From: Streptomyces endophytica
GTDB lineage: Bacteria; Actinomycetota; Actinomycetes; Streptomycetales; Streptomycetaceae
DNA: 64,000 nt
Assembly (NCBI RefSeq): GCF_026153355.1
Contig: NZ_CP110636.1
Coordinates: 6,758,001-6,822,000, forward strand
Direction: 5' to 3'
The first letter of the stretch is position 1, and each line of letters begins with the position of its first letter. Under the pieces are notes generated by a model. That model was given only the letters and a program-made list of their open reading frames with translations. It did no database searches and was not told where the DNA came from. This document shows positions 55,324-64,000 of this stretch, piece by piece. Position numbers and translations under genes: made by a program.

Positions 55324-56295
55324 ATGCCGTCCATCGCCGTCGCCGTCACCGACGGCATCCCGTTCTTCGAACTCGCCATCCCCTGCCACATCTTCGGCTT
55401 CGACCGCATCCAGACCCCTCCGGGCTGGTACGACCTGCGGGTGTGCGCGATCGGCGCGGACGGCGCCGCCCCCCGCACCGGCCCCTGGTTCCATGCCCAG
55501 ACCCCTTACGGGATCGAGGAGTTGGTGACTGCCGACACCGTCCTCGTACCGGGCTCGGCGGATGTGCACGGCGATCCGCCGGACGAACTCGTCGCGGCAC
55601 TGCGCGAGGCACACCGCCGCGGCGCGCGGCTGGTCTCCCTCTGCTCCGGCGCCTTCACCCTCGCCGCCACCGGACTCCTCGACGGCCGCACGGCCGCCAC
55701 GCACTGGATGTACGCGGCTCTGCTTGCCGAGCGCTATCCGGCCGTCACCGTCGACTCCTCGGTCCTCTACGTCGACCACGGCGATGTGCTGACGGGCGCC
55801 GGGTCGACCGCGGCCATCGACGTCTGCCTGCACCTCGTACGGGAGGACTTCGGCACCGAGACGGCCAACTCGCTGGCCCGCCAACTGGTCGCCCCGGCCC
55901 ACCGTCCCGGTGGGCAGGCGCAGTACATCGAGACGCCCCTGCCCGAGCGCCGCGACGACTCGCTCGCGCCGCTGCTGCACTGGGCCACCGAACGGCTGCG
56001 CCGACCGCTGACCGTCGCCGACCTCGCCCGCCGCGCCAACACCAGCCCGCGCACCCTCGTCCGCCGCTTCCACGCGGCCACCGGCACCACGCCCATGCAG
56101 TGGCTCCAGACCCAACGCATCGGGCGGGCCCGCGAGTTGCTCGAACGCACCGACCTGCCCGTCGACCGGGTGGCCGAACTGTCCGGCCTGGGCAGCGCCG
56201 CCAACCTCCGCCGCCACTTCACCCGCACGGTAGGCGTACCGCCGAACGACTACCGACGGTCCTACCGCGCGACGAACGCGACGAGGACGGCTTGA
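55324..56295 (+). CDS. GlxA-family transcriptional regulator (DJ-1/PfpI plus AraC)
   Basis: 323 aa. N-terminal class-I glutamine-amidotransferase-like domain with the nucleophile-elbow LVSLCSGAFTLAATGLLDGR, C-terminal AraC HTH pair (LTVADLARRANTSPRTLVRR, VAELSGLGSAANLRRHFTRT, VGVPPNDYRRSYR). Such proteins sense small molecules without catalysing. Divergent position suggests control of the MFS gene. ATG 55324 sits directly before conserved sequence. Confidence 0.88.
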   Translation: MPSIAVAVTDGIPFFELAIPCHIFGFDRIQTPPGWYDLRVCAIGADGAAPRTGPWFHAQTPYGIEELVTADTVLVPGSADVHGDPPDELVAALREAHRRGARLVSLCSGAFTLAATGLLDGRTAATHWMYAALLAERYPAVTVDSSVLYVDHGDVLTGAGSTAAIDVCLHLVREDFGTETANSLARQLVAPAHRPGGQAQYIETPLPERRDDSLAPLLHWATERLRRPLTVADLARRANTSPRTLVRRFHAATGTTPMQWLQTQRIGRARELLERTDLPVDRVAELSGLGSAANLRRHFTRTVGVPPNDYRRSYRATNATRTA

Positions 56296-56490
56296 CGGCG
56301 GGCGTTACGAGGCCAACCTGACGCCGGGCGCGGCGAGATCGGCCTGACGCCGGGCGCGACGAGACCGACCTGACAGCGGGCGCGACGAGATCGACCTGAC
56401 GGCGGGCGTGACGAGGCCAACCTGACAGCGGGCGTGACGAGACCGACCTGGCGGCGAGCGTGACGAGACCGACCTGACGCCGGGCGCGCC
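56291..56490. repeat. 26-bp tandem repeat (7 copies plus a partial)
   Basis: Unit CCTGACGCCGGGCGCGACGA then GACCGA. Copies start at 56291, 56317, 56343, 56369, 56395, 56421, 56447; a partial at 56473. The first overlaps the regulator's stop codon. Since 26 is not a multiple of three, it is not a coding repeat. Between a + and a - strand gene (tail to tail), so possibly a terminator region or variable locus. Confidence 0.8.
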
Positions 56491-56594
56491 GCCCACGGGC
56501 TGACCAACGCCCCCTGCCCACGGCGGCCCGCCGAGCGAGCGCCACCGAGGGCAGGACCGACGAGCGCGCCGCCTCGGTCAGCGGGCCGCCGCCC

Positions 56595-59540
56595 CTACAG
56601 CCGCGGGTCCACCGGCTCCGACTCCAGCGCGAGCACGCCGAACACCGCCTCGTGCACCCGCCACAGCGGCTCGCCCTCCGCCAGCCGGTCCAACGCCTCC
56701 AGCCCCAGCGCGTATTCCCGCAGTGCCAGCGAACGCTTGTGGCCCAGGTGGCGTATGCGCAGCCGCTTGAGGTTCTCCGGGCGGGTGTACTCCGGCCCGT
56801 AGATGATGCGCAGGTACTCGCGACCACGGCACTTGACGCCCGGCTGGACGAGCCGTCCGTCCGGCTGCCGTATCAGTGCCTCCACCGGTTTGACGACCAT
56901 CCCCTCGCCGCCGTCCGCAGTCAGCTCCAGCCACCACCGGATGCCGGCCGCGACCGACGCCTCGTCCTCGGTGTCGACGATGATCCGCCGGGTCGTGGCC
57001 AGCAGCCCGGTCCCGCCGGCGGCACGTCCGCCTCCGGACGCCCCGTCCTGCTTGCCGGACACCGTGCTCTCCGCCGCCACGATCCGGTCGATCAGCGCCA
57101 GTTGCTCCGTATGCGCCAGCCCGGCGAGGCTGCGCCCCTGTACGGCGAGGATCTGGAACGGCGCCAGCCGCACTCCCTCCAGCGCCCCGAGCCCCTTCGG
57201 CACCGGACCGAGCCGATCCGGAACCAGCCCGAGCTCCTCCGGCACCGGGCCGAGTCCCTTTGGCACCGGGCCGCTACCCGGCGCCGCGCCCGCACGCGCA
57301 GGCGCACCCGCACCCGCGAGGGCGCCCCCGTCCACTGCCTCCGCCGCCTGGAGCGGAACCACCGGGTCCGACGGGGCCGACGGCGCCGACGGGGCCGACG
57401 GCGCCGACGGGGCCGAGGGGTCCGACGCGTCCGGCCCGTCCGGCGTCGCCCGCCCGCCGACGCGCCAGCAGTAGCGCCGGTACGCCGCCGTGAACGCCGC
57501 GGCGTCCGCCGCCCGGTCCCGCTGCCGCTGGAGCAGCGGTCCCACCTCGACGCCACGGCCGGCCGCCGCCTCCAGCGCGCCGAGCACGCCCGGGAACGCC
57601 GCCCCGGACGCCGCGCCCACCGCCGCGTACTGCTTGCGCAGCAACCCGGTCGCCTTGAGCGACCACGGCATCAGCTCGGCGTCCAGCAGCAGCCAGTCGG
57701 TCTCCAGCTCCTCCCAGAGACCGGCCTCCGCGACGCACGCAGCGACCCGCCGCAACAGGGTCCCGGTCGCCTCCCGGTCGTCGAAGAACGGCCGTCCCGT
57801 ACGGGTGTAGAGCGCACCCGGGACCCCCTTGGGCGCCCCGAAGCGCTCCGCGGCCACCGTCTCGTCCCGGCACACCAGCGCCACCGCACGGGAACCCATG
57901 TGCTTCTCCTCGCACACCACTTCCCGTACGCCGTCCGCGCGGTACCCCGCGAAGGCCTCTGCCGGGTGCTCCAGGTAGCCGTCCTCCTGCGACGTCGCGC
58001 AGGGCGCCATCGTCGGCGGGAGGTACGGCAGCAGCCGCGGGTCGATCGCGAAGCGGCTCATGACCTCCAGTGCGGCCGCCGCGTTCTCTTCCTTCACGGC
58101 GAGCCGGCCCATGGAGCGGGTCTCCACGATCCGGCGGCCGGCCACGTCGTCCAGGTCGAGCGGACGGCCGTCCGCACCGCCCGGCGCCTCGGTGGCGAGC
58201 GGCTTCGCCGGCTCGTACCAGACGCGTTCGGCCGGTACGTCCACCAGCTCCCGCTCCGGCCAGCGCAGCGCGGTCATCCGGCCGCCGAAGACGCAGCCGG
58301 TGTCCAGGCAGATGGTGTTGTTCAGCCAGGTGGCGCGCGGGGTGGGCGTGTGTCCGTAGACGACGGCGGCGCGGCCGCGGTAGTCCTCGGCCCACGGGTA
58401 GCGCACCGGCAGGCCGAACTCGTCGGTCTCGCCGGTCGTGTCGCCGTACAGCGCGAAGGACCGCACCCGGCCGGACGTCCGGCCGTGGTACTTCTCCGGC
58501 AGCCCGGCGTGGCACACCACCAGTCCGCCACCGTCGAGGACGTAGTGGCTCACCAGCCCGTGCAGGAACGCCCCCACCTCGTCCCGGAAGGCGGCGTCCT
58601 CCTTCTCCAGCTGTTCGATGGTCTCGGCGAGGCCGTGGGTGTGCTGGACCTTGCGGCCCTTGAGGTAGCGGCCGAGCTTGTTCTCGTGGTTGCCCGGTAC
58701 GCAGAGCGCGTGCCCGGCTCCGACCATGCCCATCACCAGCCGCAACACGCCGGGGCTGTCCGGTCCGCGGTCGACGAGGTCCCCGACGAACACGGCGGTA
58801 CGGCCCTCGGGGTGCGCCGCGTCCACGGCCCTGCCGAGCCCGTCGCGCACCGGGACGTACCCCAGCCGGCCGAGCAGCGACTCCAGCTCGGAACGGCAGC
58901 CGTGGATGTCTCCGATGATGTCGAACGGCCCTGTGAGGTGCCGTAGGTCGTTGAACCTGCGCTCCCTGACGACCTCGGCGGCATCGGCCTCCGCCTGGCC
59001 TCTGAGGTGGTGCACCTTGCGGAATCCCTCACGCTCCAAGTGGCGCAGGGAACGGCGCAGTTCGCGCTGATGGCGCTGGATGACGCGGCGCGGCAGCCCG
59101 GCCCGGTCGGCACGCGTCGCGTTGCGCTCGGCGCACACCTGCTCGGGCACGTCCAGCACGATCGCCACCGGAAGGACGTCGTGCTCCCGCGCCAGTCTCA
59201 CCAGCTGGGTGCGCGCTTCGGACTGCACGTTGGTGGCATCGACGACCGTCAGCCGCCCGGCCGCCAGCCGCTTCCCGACGATGAAGTGCAGCACGTCGAA
59301 CGCGTCGCCGCTCGCGCTCTGGTCGTTCTCGTCGTCGCTGACCAGCCCGCGGCAGAAGTCGGAGGAGATGACCTCCGTCGCCTTGAAGTGCCGGGCCGCG
59401 AAGGTCGACTTACCGGACCCCGTCGCTCCGATCAGCACCACCAGCGACAGGTCCGGTACCTCGAGCACCCGCCGCCCCACGCGCCCCTCGCCTTCGTCTT
59501 CGCCTTCCACCACTGCTTCCACACGGTCGACGCCCGTCAT
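56595..59540 (-). CDS. Polynucleotide kinase-phosphatase Pnkp (RNA repair)
   Basis: 981 aa. Three domains in order: kinase (P-loop LIGATGSGKSTFAARHFK near residue 41; DVLPVAIVLDVPEQVCAERN), calcineurin-like 2',3'-phosphatase (DIIGDIHGCRSELESLLGRL, FVGDLVDRGPDSPGVL, PGNHENKLGR) and ligase-like nucleotidyltransferase (VCEEKHMGSRAVALV, motif I Lys). It heals and, with Hen1, seals RNA cut by ribotoxins. Two Pro-rich repeat inserts (PSAPSAPSAPSAP; repeated VPKGLGP) make it longer than about 850 aa typical. ATG overlaps the Hen1 stop (ATGA). Confidence 0.95.
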   Translation of the reverse strand: MTGVDRVEAVVEGEDEGEGRVGRRVLEVPDLSLVVLIGATGSGKSTFAARHFKATEVISSDFCRGLVSDDENDQSASGDAFDVLHFIVGKRLAAGRLTVVDATNVQSEARTQLVRLAREHDVLPVAIVLDVPEQVCAERNATRADRAGLPRRVIQRHQRELRRSLRHLEREGFRKVHHLRGQAEADAAEVVRERRFNDLRHLTGPFDIIGDIHGCRSELESLLGRLGYVPVRDGLGRAVDAAHPEGRTAVFVGDLVDRGPDSPGVLRLVMGMVGAGHALCVPGNHENKLGRYLKGRKVQHTHGLAETIEQLEKEDAAFRDEVGAFLHGLVSHYVLDGGGLVVCHAGLPEKYHGRTSGRVRSFALYGDTTGETDEFGLPVRYPWAEDYRGRAAVVYGHTPTPRATWLNNTICLDTGCVFGGRMTALRWPERELVDVPAERVWYEPAKPLATEAPGGADGRPLDLDDVAGRRIVETRSMGRLAVKEENAAAALEVMSRFAIDPRLLPYLPPTMAPCATSQEDGYLEHPAEAFAGYRADGVREVVCEEKHMGSRAVALVCRDETVAAERFGAPKGVPGALYTRTGRPFFDDREATGTLLRRVAACVAEAGLWEELETDWLLLDAELMPWSLKATGLLRKQYAAVGAASGAAFPGVLGALEAAAGRGVEVGPLLQRQRDRAADAAAFTAAYRRYCWRVGGRATPDGPDASDPSAPSAPSAPSAPSAPSDPVVPLQAAEAVDGGALAGAGAPARAGAAPGSGPVPKGLGPVPEELGLVPDRLGPVPKGLGALEGVRLAPFQILAVQGRSLAGLAHTEQLALIDRIVAAESTVSGKQDGASGGGRAAGGTGLLATTRRIIVDTEDEASVAAGIRWWLELTADGGEGMVVKPVEALIRQPDGRLVQPGVKCRGREYLRIIYGPEYTRPENLKRLRIRHLGHKRSLALREYALGLEALDRLAEGEPLWRVHEAVFGVLALESEPVDPRL

Positions 59541-61252
59541 ACCGCAACCTCCTCCCCACTCACAGAACTGCTTCCGTCTTCACGTCCCCCGGCACCGGGA
59601 CCGACACCCACACCGTCACTGGCACCATGACCGGCAAGGGCACTGACGCCCTCACCGACACGGGCACGGGCACCGTGACTGGCACCGGCACTAGCACCGT
59701 GACCGGCACGGACACCGTCACCGTTTCCGGCTCCGGCTCCGGCCCCAGCCCCAGCCCCAGCGGCACTCTCGCCCCGGCCCACGGCTCGGCCTGCGCCCTT
59801 CCCGCCGCCGGCCTCCTCCGCCCTGCGGAAATGGGCGAGCTGGGTCGGCGGGCCGACCTCGGGGTCGTCCTGCCCCACCGGGCCGAAGTCCACCTCGTAG
59901 CCGTGCCGCGCGGCCACCTCCCGCGCCCAGCCCCGGAACTCCTCCCGGGTCCACTCGAAGCGGTGGTCCGCATGCCGTACGTGCCCGGCCGGCAGCGACT
60001 CCCAGCGCACGTTGTACTCGACGTTCGGCGTCGTCACCACGACCGTCCTCGGCCGGGCCGCCCCGAACACCGCGTACTCCAGTGCCGGCAACCGCTCCGG
60101 GTCGACGTGCTCGACGACCTCGCTCAGCACCGCCGCGTCATACCCCTTCAGCCGCGCGTCGGTGTACGCCAGCGACCCCTGTACGAGCCGTACGCGCGCC
60201 GCCTGCCGCTCGGACATCCGGTCCAGCCGCAGCCGGCGCCGCGCCTCATGCAGCGCACGCATCGACACGTCCACACCGACGATCTCGGTGAACTGCGGGT
60301 CCTTGAGCAGCGCACCGACCAACTGACCCTGCCCACAACCGAGATCGAGCACCCGCGCCGCTCCGGCCGACCGCAGCACCGCGAGAATCGCCTCCCTCCG
60401 CTGTACGGCGAGCGGCACCGGCCGTTCCTCGGTGTCCGCCTCCTCGTCCACCGCGTTGTCGATCTCCTCGGCGGCCACGTCGTCCGACTCGGCCAGCCGC
60501 TCCAGCTCCAGCCGCGCCATGGCCTCCCGGGTCAGCGCCCAGCGCCGCGCGAGATAGCGGCCGACGATCACCCGTTGCTCCGGGTGCTCCTCCAACCAGC
60601 CCTCGCCTGCCCGCAGGAGCTTGTCGACCTCATCGGGCGCGACCCAGTAGTGCTTGGCGTCGTCCAGCACCGGCAGCAGCACGTACAGATGCCGCAGCGC
60701 CTCGGCGAGCGTGCACTCCCCTTCCAGTACGAGCCGTACGTAGCGGGAGTCACCCCACTCCGGGAACGTCTCGTCCAGCGGCACCGCCTCGGCCAGCACC
60801 TGCCACCCCAGCGGCCGGAACAGCTTGCGCACCAGTTCCGCACCGCCCCGGGCCGGCAGCACGGGCACCTCGATGCGCAGCGGCATCGCCCGCGCCACCA
60901 GCTCCGGCCGCGCCGCGCACTGCCCCTTCATCGCGCTGGAGAAGACGCTCCGCAACGCCACCGCCAGCAGCGAGGAGGCCGCATACGGGCGGTCGTTGAC
61001 GTACTGCCCGAGCGCCGAGTCCGGAGCGCCGCCACGGCCCTTGCCACGGCTCCGGCGAACCAGGGCAATGGGATCGACCTCCAGCAGCAGCGCCGCGGTG
61101 CACCGTTCCGTATCCGCCTCCGGGTACAGGACATGCGCGGTGCCGTGCGCCGTCGAGAACTGCTGCGCCTTGTCGGGATGCTTGTGCAGCAGGAATCCGA
61201 GGTCGGTCGCAGGACGGTCGGCGCTGCCGGTGGTGGTTATCGTCAGGAACAC
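59537..61252 (-). CDS. hen1: Hen1: 3'-terminal RNA ribose 2'-O-methyltransferase with Gly/Ala tail
   Basis: 571 aa. N-terminal half is the Pnkp-activating domain (TDLGFLLHKHPDKAQQFSTA, VFSSAMKGQCAARPELVARA). C-terminal half is the Mn-dependent methyltransferase: VLDLGCGQGQLVGALL (SAM), EVVEHVDPERLPALEYAVFG and HADHRFEWTREEFRGWA (metal-binding Glu/His). It methylates the repaired end so the toxin cannot cut again. The last about 80 residues are Gly/Ala/Ser repeats not found in the core family. GTG 61252 chosen; frame is open to 61342 but conserved start is FLTITTTG. Confidence 0.93.
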   Translation of the reverse strand: MFLTITTTGSADRPATDLGFLLHKHPDKAQQFSTAHGTAHVLYPEADTERCTAALLLEVDPIALVRRSRGKGRGGAPDSALGQYVNDRPYAASSLLAVALRSVFSSAMKGQCAARPELVARAMPLRIEVPVLPARGGAELVRKLFRPLGWQVLAEAVPLDETFPEWGDSRYVRLVLEGECTLAEALRHLYVLLPVLDDAKHYWVAPDEVDKLLRAGEGWLEEHPEQRVIVGRYLARRWALTREAMARLELERLAESDDVAAEEIDNAVDEEADTEERPVPLAVQRREAILAVLRSAGAARVLDLGCGQGQLVGALLKDPQFTEIVGVDVSMRALHEARRRLRLDRMSERQAARVRLVQGSLAYTDARLKGYDAAVLSEVVEHVDPERLPALEYAVFGAARPRTVVVTTPNVEYNVRWESLPAGHVRHADHRFEWTREEFRGWAREVAARHGYEVDFGPVGQDDPEVGPPTQLAHFRRAEEAGGGKGAGRAVGRGESAAGAGAGAGAGAGNGDGVRAGHGASAGASHGARARVGEGVSALAGHGASDGVGVGPGAGGREDGSSSVSGEEVAV

Positions 61253-61378
61253 CCGTCCGAGTATTGCGGCACCGCGCCCCGATCCCCACCAGTTTTTCCG
61301 GCAGCCCCGCTCCCCCGCACAACCCCGGCCCGGCCGAAGCAACGCAGTCGGTCCAAGCCGGCGCCAGCCCTGCCCGAC

Positions 61379-62302
61379 TCAGCCCAGCTGCGACTGCACC
61401 TGGTCCGAGATCAGCTGCAGGTGGTCCAGGTCATCGAGGTCCAGGATCTGCAGGTAGACACGGGAAGTGCCGATGGCGGCATAGCGCCCGATCTTGTCGA
61501 CGACCTCCGCGGGGGAACCCGCGAGGCCGTTGGCCTTCAGTTCGTCCACGTCCCGCCCGATGGCCGCGGCCCGCCGTGCCACCTCCGCATCGTCCTTGCC
61601 GACGCAGGCCACCAGGGCGTTGGAGTACACCAGCTCATCACCCTTCCTCCCGGCGGCTTCGGCGGCCGCCCGCACCCGTCCGAACTGGCGCTCACTGTCT
61701 TCGAGCGAGGCGAAGGGAATGTTGAACTCATCGGCGTACTGCGCGGCCAGCCGCGGCGTACGGGTCGCACCGTGCCCACCGATCAGCACCGGCACCTTGG
61801 CCTGCGCGGGCTTGGGCAGCGCCGGCGACTTCTCCAGCTGGTAGTAGGTCCCGTCGTAGGTGAACTCCTTTCCTGTCTCGGTGGCCCACAGGCCCGTGAT
61901 GATCGCCAGCTGCTCCTCCAGCCGCGCGAACTTCTCCTTGGGGAACGGGATGCCGTACGCCTTGTGCTCCTCCTCGAACCACCCTGCGCCGAGGCCGAGT
62001 TCCACCCGGCCGCCCGACATCTGGTCGACCTGCGCCACCTGAATGGCCAGCACACCCGGCAGCCGGAAGGTGCCCGCCGTCATGAGCGTGCCGAGCCGGA
62101 TCCGCTTCGTCTCACGCGCCAGGCCCGCCAGGGTGATCCAGGCGTCCGTCGGACCGGGCAGCCCGTCGCCGTTGCCCATGCTCAGGTAGTGATCGGAACG
62201 GAAGAACGCGTCGAAGCCGAGGTCCTCCGTGGCCTTGGCGACCTTCAGGAGCGTGTCGTAGGAAGCCCCCTGCTGGGGCTCGGTGAAGATTCGTAGGTCC
62301 AT
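61379..62302 (-). CDS. LLM-class F420-dependent oxidoreductase
   Basis: 307 aa. Luciferase-like TIM barrel with DLGFDAFFRSDHYLSMGNGD, RIRLGTLMTAGTFRLPGVLA, VDQMSGGRVELGLGAGWFEE and PVLIGGHGATRTPRLAAQYA. These are typical of actinomycete F420-binding members; substrate unknown. ATG 62302 preferred over 62317. About 125 bases upstream of the Hen1 start on the same strand. Confidence 0.88.
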   Translation of the reverse strand: MDLRIFTEPQQGASYDTLLKVAKATEDLGFDAFFRSDHYLSMGNGDGLPGPTDAWITLAGLARETKRIRLGTLMTAGTFRLPGVLAIQVAQVDQMSGGRVELGLGAGWFEEEHKAYGIPFPKEKFARLEEQLAIITGLWATETGKEFTYDGTYYQLEKSPALPKPAQAKVPVLIGGHGATRTPRLAAQYADEFNIPFASLEDSERQFGRVRAAAEAAGRKGDELVYSNALVACVGKDDAEVARRAAAIGRDVDELKANGLAGSPAEVVDKIGRYAAIGTSRVYLQILDLDDLDHLQLISDQVQSQLG

Positions 62303-62726
62303 ACCTCCATCCTGCACGTCCTGCGGCGGACCAACCGCGGCAGTGCGTCGTTGCCTGGCCTTGCTTCAGGTCGGACCGGACCCGCCCGGTCCCGGCCGGA
62401 CCCTGCTCATTCATCGCTGCCGGCTGCCCGACCGTGCGGGGCGGTCGATCGACACGCCTCGGGCAAACCTCGGCTGTGGCAAGGGCCGGTGATGATCGGC
62501 GGATTCAGGCCCGTCGGGGGCGGCCCTACCCATGAGCGGGCTTCAAGGGGGCACGAAAGCGACGGGCGACGGTGTATGAACGGCGGGGCCGGACCTGTGC
62601 CGGTGCACGACTGGCCGCGGGCAACGGGCGGTGTCTGGTGACGGCGGGCGAGGGCGCGAGGTCAGGGGCGGGGGTGCTGGGCACAGCCAGGTGCACTCGG
62701 CAGTGGCAGGGGCACCGGCAGCGGTG

Positions 62727-62811
62727 GCTGAGCCGGTCGGTGGCAGCGATAGCTGAGCCAGTCGGTGGCAGGCCGGTCTCCGGCCAGCAGGTCGGTCTCC
62801 GGCCAGCAGGT
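62727..62811. repeat. Two pairs of adjacent direct repeats in a gene-free stretch
   Basis: GCTGAGCC[G/A]GTCGGTGGCAG at 62727-62746 and 62752-62771, then CGGTCTCCGGCCAGCAGGT at 62774-62792 and 62793-62811 (exact). They lie in 62303-62968, a 666-base region without a convincing gene; open frames give Arg/Cys-rich sequence. Confidence 0.65.
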
Positions 62812-62968
62812 CGGGTGATCAGCGGCAGGCGGAGTGGCCGACGCACAGGGTGCGCAGGACATCCCGTGGGAAGGAGTGGCGGCGCTGCCTGTGACGACTA
62901 CCCCTGTAGTCAGGGCTATCGCCGTCGTCAGGGCCACTGCTGCCCTCGGGCTTCTCCTGTGGTCGTAC

Positions 62969-63424
62969 TCAGGCAGGGTTCCGGTCACGCACCTCCAGCT
63001 TCTCCAGTATTCCGGTAACGCGGTCTCTCGATTCGTCGAGCGTGTCCATCGCCTCCACGCACGTCCAGTAGGTTCCTTCCTCCTCTGCGAGCAGCACCAC
63101 TCCGACCAGTGCTTCGCATACCTCGCGCAGCAGTCGGCACAGCCCCGTCAAGGCAGCCCTGACATCACGGACTTCGGAGAGCTGCGCCGCCCGCAGTCCG
63201 CCGCCGATCGGCGTCGAGCACGGCAGTCCCCCGCTGAACCGCCCGCTCGCGTCGCCCAGCCCTTGGGCCCGGGACCGCACCTCGTACGGCCCGAATATCG
63301 CGAGATGGCTGCCTATCGCCTCCGCCAAGGCCTGCGCCTGCCACGCCTCGACGATCACGTCCTGCACCGTGGTCGACTCCGCCAGGCCGCACCGGCTGGC
63401 CGCGATGATCCGCACCGCGTCCAT
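62969..63424 (-). CDS. DUF6099-like conserved actinomycete protein
   Basis: 151 aa. MDAVRIIAASRCGLAESTTV, VEAWQAQALAEAIGSHLAIF, LRAAQLSEVRDVRAALTGLC and LDESRDRVTGILEKLEVRDR form an all-helical protein seen widely in Streptomyces, which I recall as DUF6099. No enzymatic motif. ATG 63424 starts the conserved part; an upstream ATG at 63457 is less likely. Function unknown. Confidence 0.7.
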   Translation of the reverse strand: MDAVRIIAASRCGLAESTTVQDVIVEAWQAQALAEAIGSHLAIFGPYEVRSRAQGLGDASGRFSGGLPCSTPIGGGLRAAQLSEVRDVRAALTGLCRLLREVCEALVGVVLLAEEEGTYWTCVEAMDTLDESRDRVTGILEKLEVRDRNPA

Positions 63425-63725
63425 CCTCTCCCTCCTTCCTTCTTTCTTCGCATGCACCCCGCACTCCTTTCACTACCCAGAGTGAGGGTCAACAGCCAAA
63501 AAAGCCAGGGGAATTCGCAAATCTGTGGACAACCAAGGCGCTGTGGATAGATCCATAACTCCGGAGAGTGACGAGAGTCCGATATGTGCGCGCCCCGCCC
63601 CCCTCGCGTCACATCACCCCCACCCGCCACACGATCGGCTCAGGGCACCAGAAAAGCCGACAATGACCGGAAAATTCAGCATCAGGGCGGCGCCCCGCTC
63701 CCGGACCCGCCGCCCCTCCCGCCTG

Positions 63726-64000
63726 CTACTCCTCGCCCTCCCGCGGCCGGTCCGGCGGGGCCTGCCGGACCGCCGGGAAGCGCGTTTCATTGCGTTCGAT
63801 CTTCGCGGCCAGCGCCGCCAAGGCGTCGATCCCCAGCGCCTCGCAGAACTGCAGCAGATACGCCAGCACGTCCGCGACCTCGTCCTCGACCCGGCCGGCC
63901 ACCCGCGGATCGGACATCACCTTCGCCGATTCCTCCGGGGTCAACCACTGGAAAATCTCGACGAGTTCCGCGGCCTCGACACTCAGCGCCGCGGCCAGGT
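63726..64000 (-). CDS. MazG-type nucleotide pyrophosphohydrolase, 5' end outside window
   Basis: C-terminal about 90 residues are seen, beginning LAAALSVEAAELVEIFQWLT and continuing RVEDEVADVLAYLLQFCEAL. The Glu/Asp pattern (EAAE, EDEVADV) is the metal site of MazG-like all-alpha NTP pyrophosphatases, which hydrolyse NTPs/dNTPs to NMP and PPi. The C-terminus IERNETRFPA is normal. The start lies beyond 64000. Confidence 0.8.
   Translation of the reverse strand, partial: LAAALSVEAAELVEIFQWLTPEESAKVMSDPRVAGRVEDEVADVLAYLLQFCEALGIDALAALAAKIERNETRFPAVRQAPPDRPREGEE

Noticed and set aside
56652..58946. 764-aa + strand open frame
   Set aside because: Antisense shadow of pnkp with Arg/Leu/His-rich sequence; Pnkp has all its motifs on the other strand.
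59627..62296. 889-aa + strand open frame across two genes
   Set aside because: Antisense to hen1 and the LLM oxidoreductase; composition bias only.

Overview
The window reads as chromosomal DNA of a Streptomyces (or very close actinomycete). Base composition is very GC-rich, GTG starts and overlapping stop/start codons are common, and marker genes fit: an XRE-headed second MurA, an A-factor (gamma-butyrolactone) synthase with two TetR partners, small HATPase anti-sigma-like proteins, an F420-type LLM oxidoreductase and the Pnkp/Hen1 RNA-repair pair.

Layout. (1) 1-6 kb, host backbone: broken ECF sigma factor, Lon-like S16 protease, nucleotidyltransferase, DUF1648 membrane protein with GntR regulator, and murA2. 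(2) About 6.0-13.0 kb, core of an integrative mobilizable element inserted just after murA2: tyrosine integrase, excisionase-like protein, XRE repressor, replication-type protein, DnaC-like ATPase, an iteron array, MobC and a HUH relaxase. No FtsK/TraB translocase is present, so it should need a helper to transfer. (3) 13.1-21.4 kb, cargo 1: flavoprotein and XRE/TPR regulator facing a tightly coupled operon of HATPase, MurA-like enolpyruvyltransferase joined in frame to a 5'-nucleotidase-type phosphatase, two dCTP-deaminase-fold proteins with complementary active-site losses, a GT4 glycosyltransferase and a serine hydrolase. (4) 21.6-35.1 kb, cargo 2, with the look of a conflict/defence island: CHAT protease plus partner, AlbA_2 protein, a four-gene operon of unknown function (small protein, P/E/S-rich NTPase-like protein, coiled-coil protein, 60-aa protein) and an EcsC protein. 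(5) 35.5-47.7 kb, chromosome: VOC protein, then a 2-aminobenzoyl-CoA (anthranilate) catabolic set (acyl-CoA dehydrogenase, CoA ligase, PaaX, monooxygenase/reductase, enoyl-CoA hydratase) with a gamma-butyrolactone locus (HAD phosphatase, two TetR regulators, AfsA) embedded in it and ARE-like operators. (6) 48.4-64 kb, chromosome: HATPase, amino-acid permease with ornithine carbamoyltransferase and arginine deiminase, MFS exporter, GlxA-type regulator, Pnkp/Hen1, LLM oxidoreductase, DUF6099-like protein and the end of a MazG-type gene.

Sequence quality. At least 18 reading-frame breaks lie between positions 1 and 35,700, and all have the sign of one missing base. Nearly all are in short C or G runs, and none was seen after 36 kb. 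Lengths become multiples of three when one base per break is restored. These genes are therefore given as single broken genes spanning both frames; the breaks are more likely read or assembly errors than true decay. Two exceptions look biological: an in-frame TAA in a small HTH gene (7829) and a carbonic-anhydrase remnant (33.4 kb).
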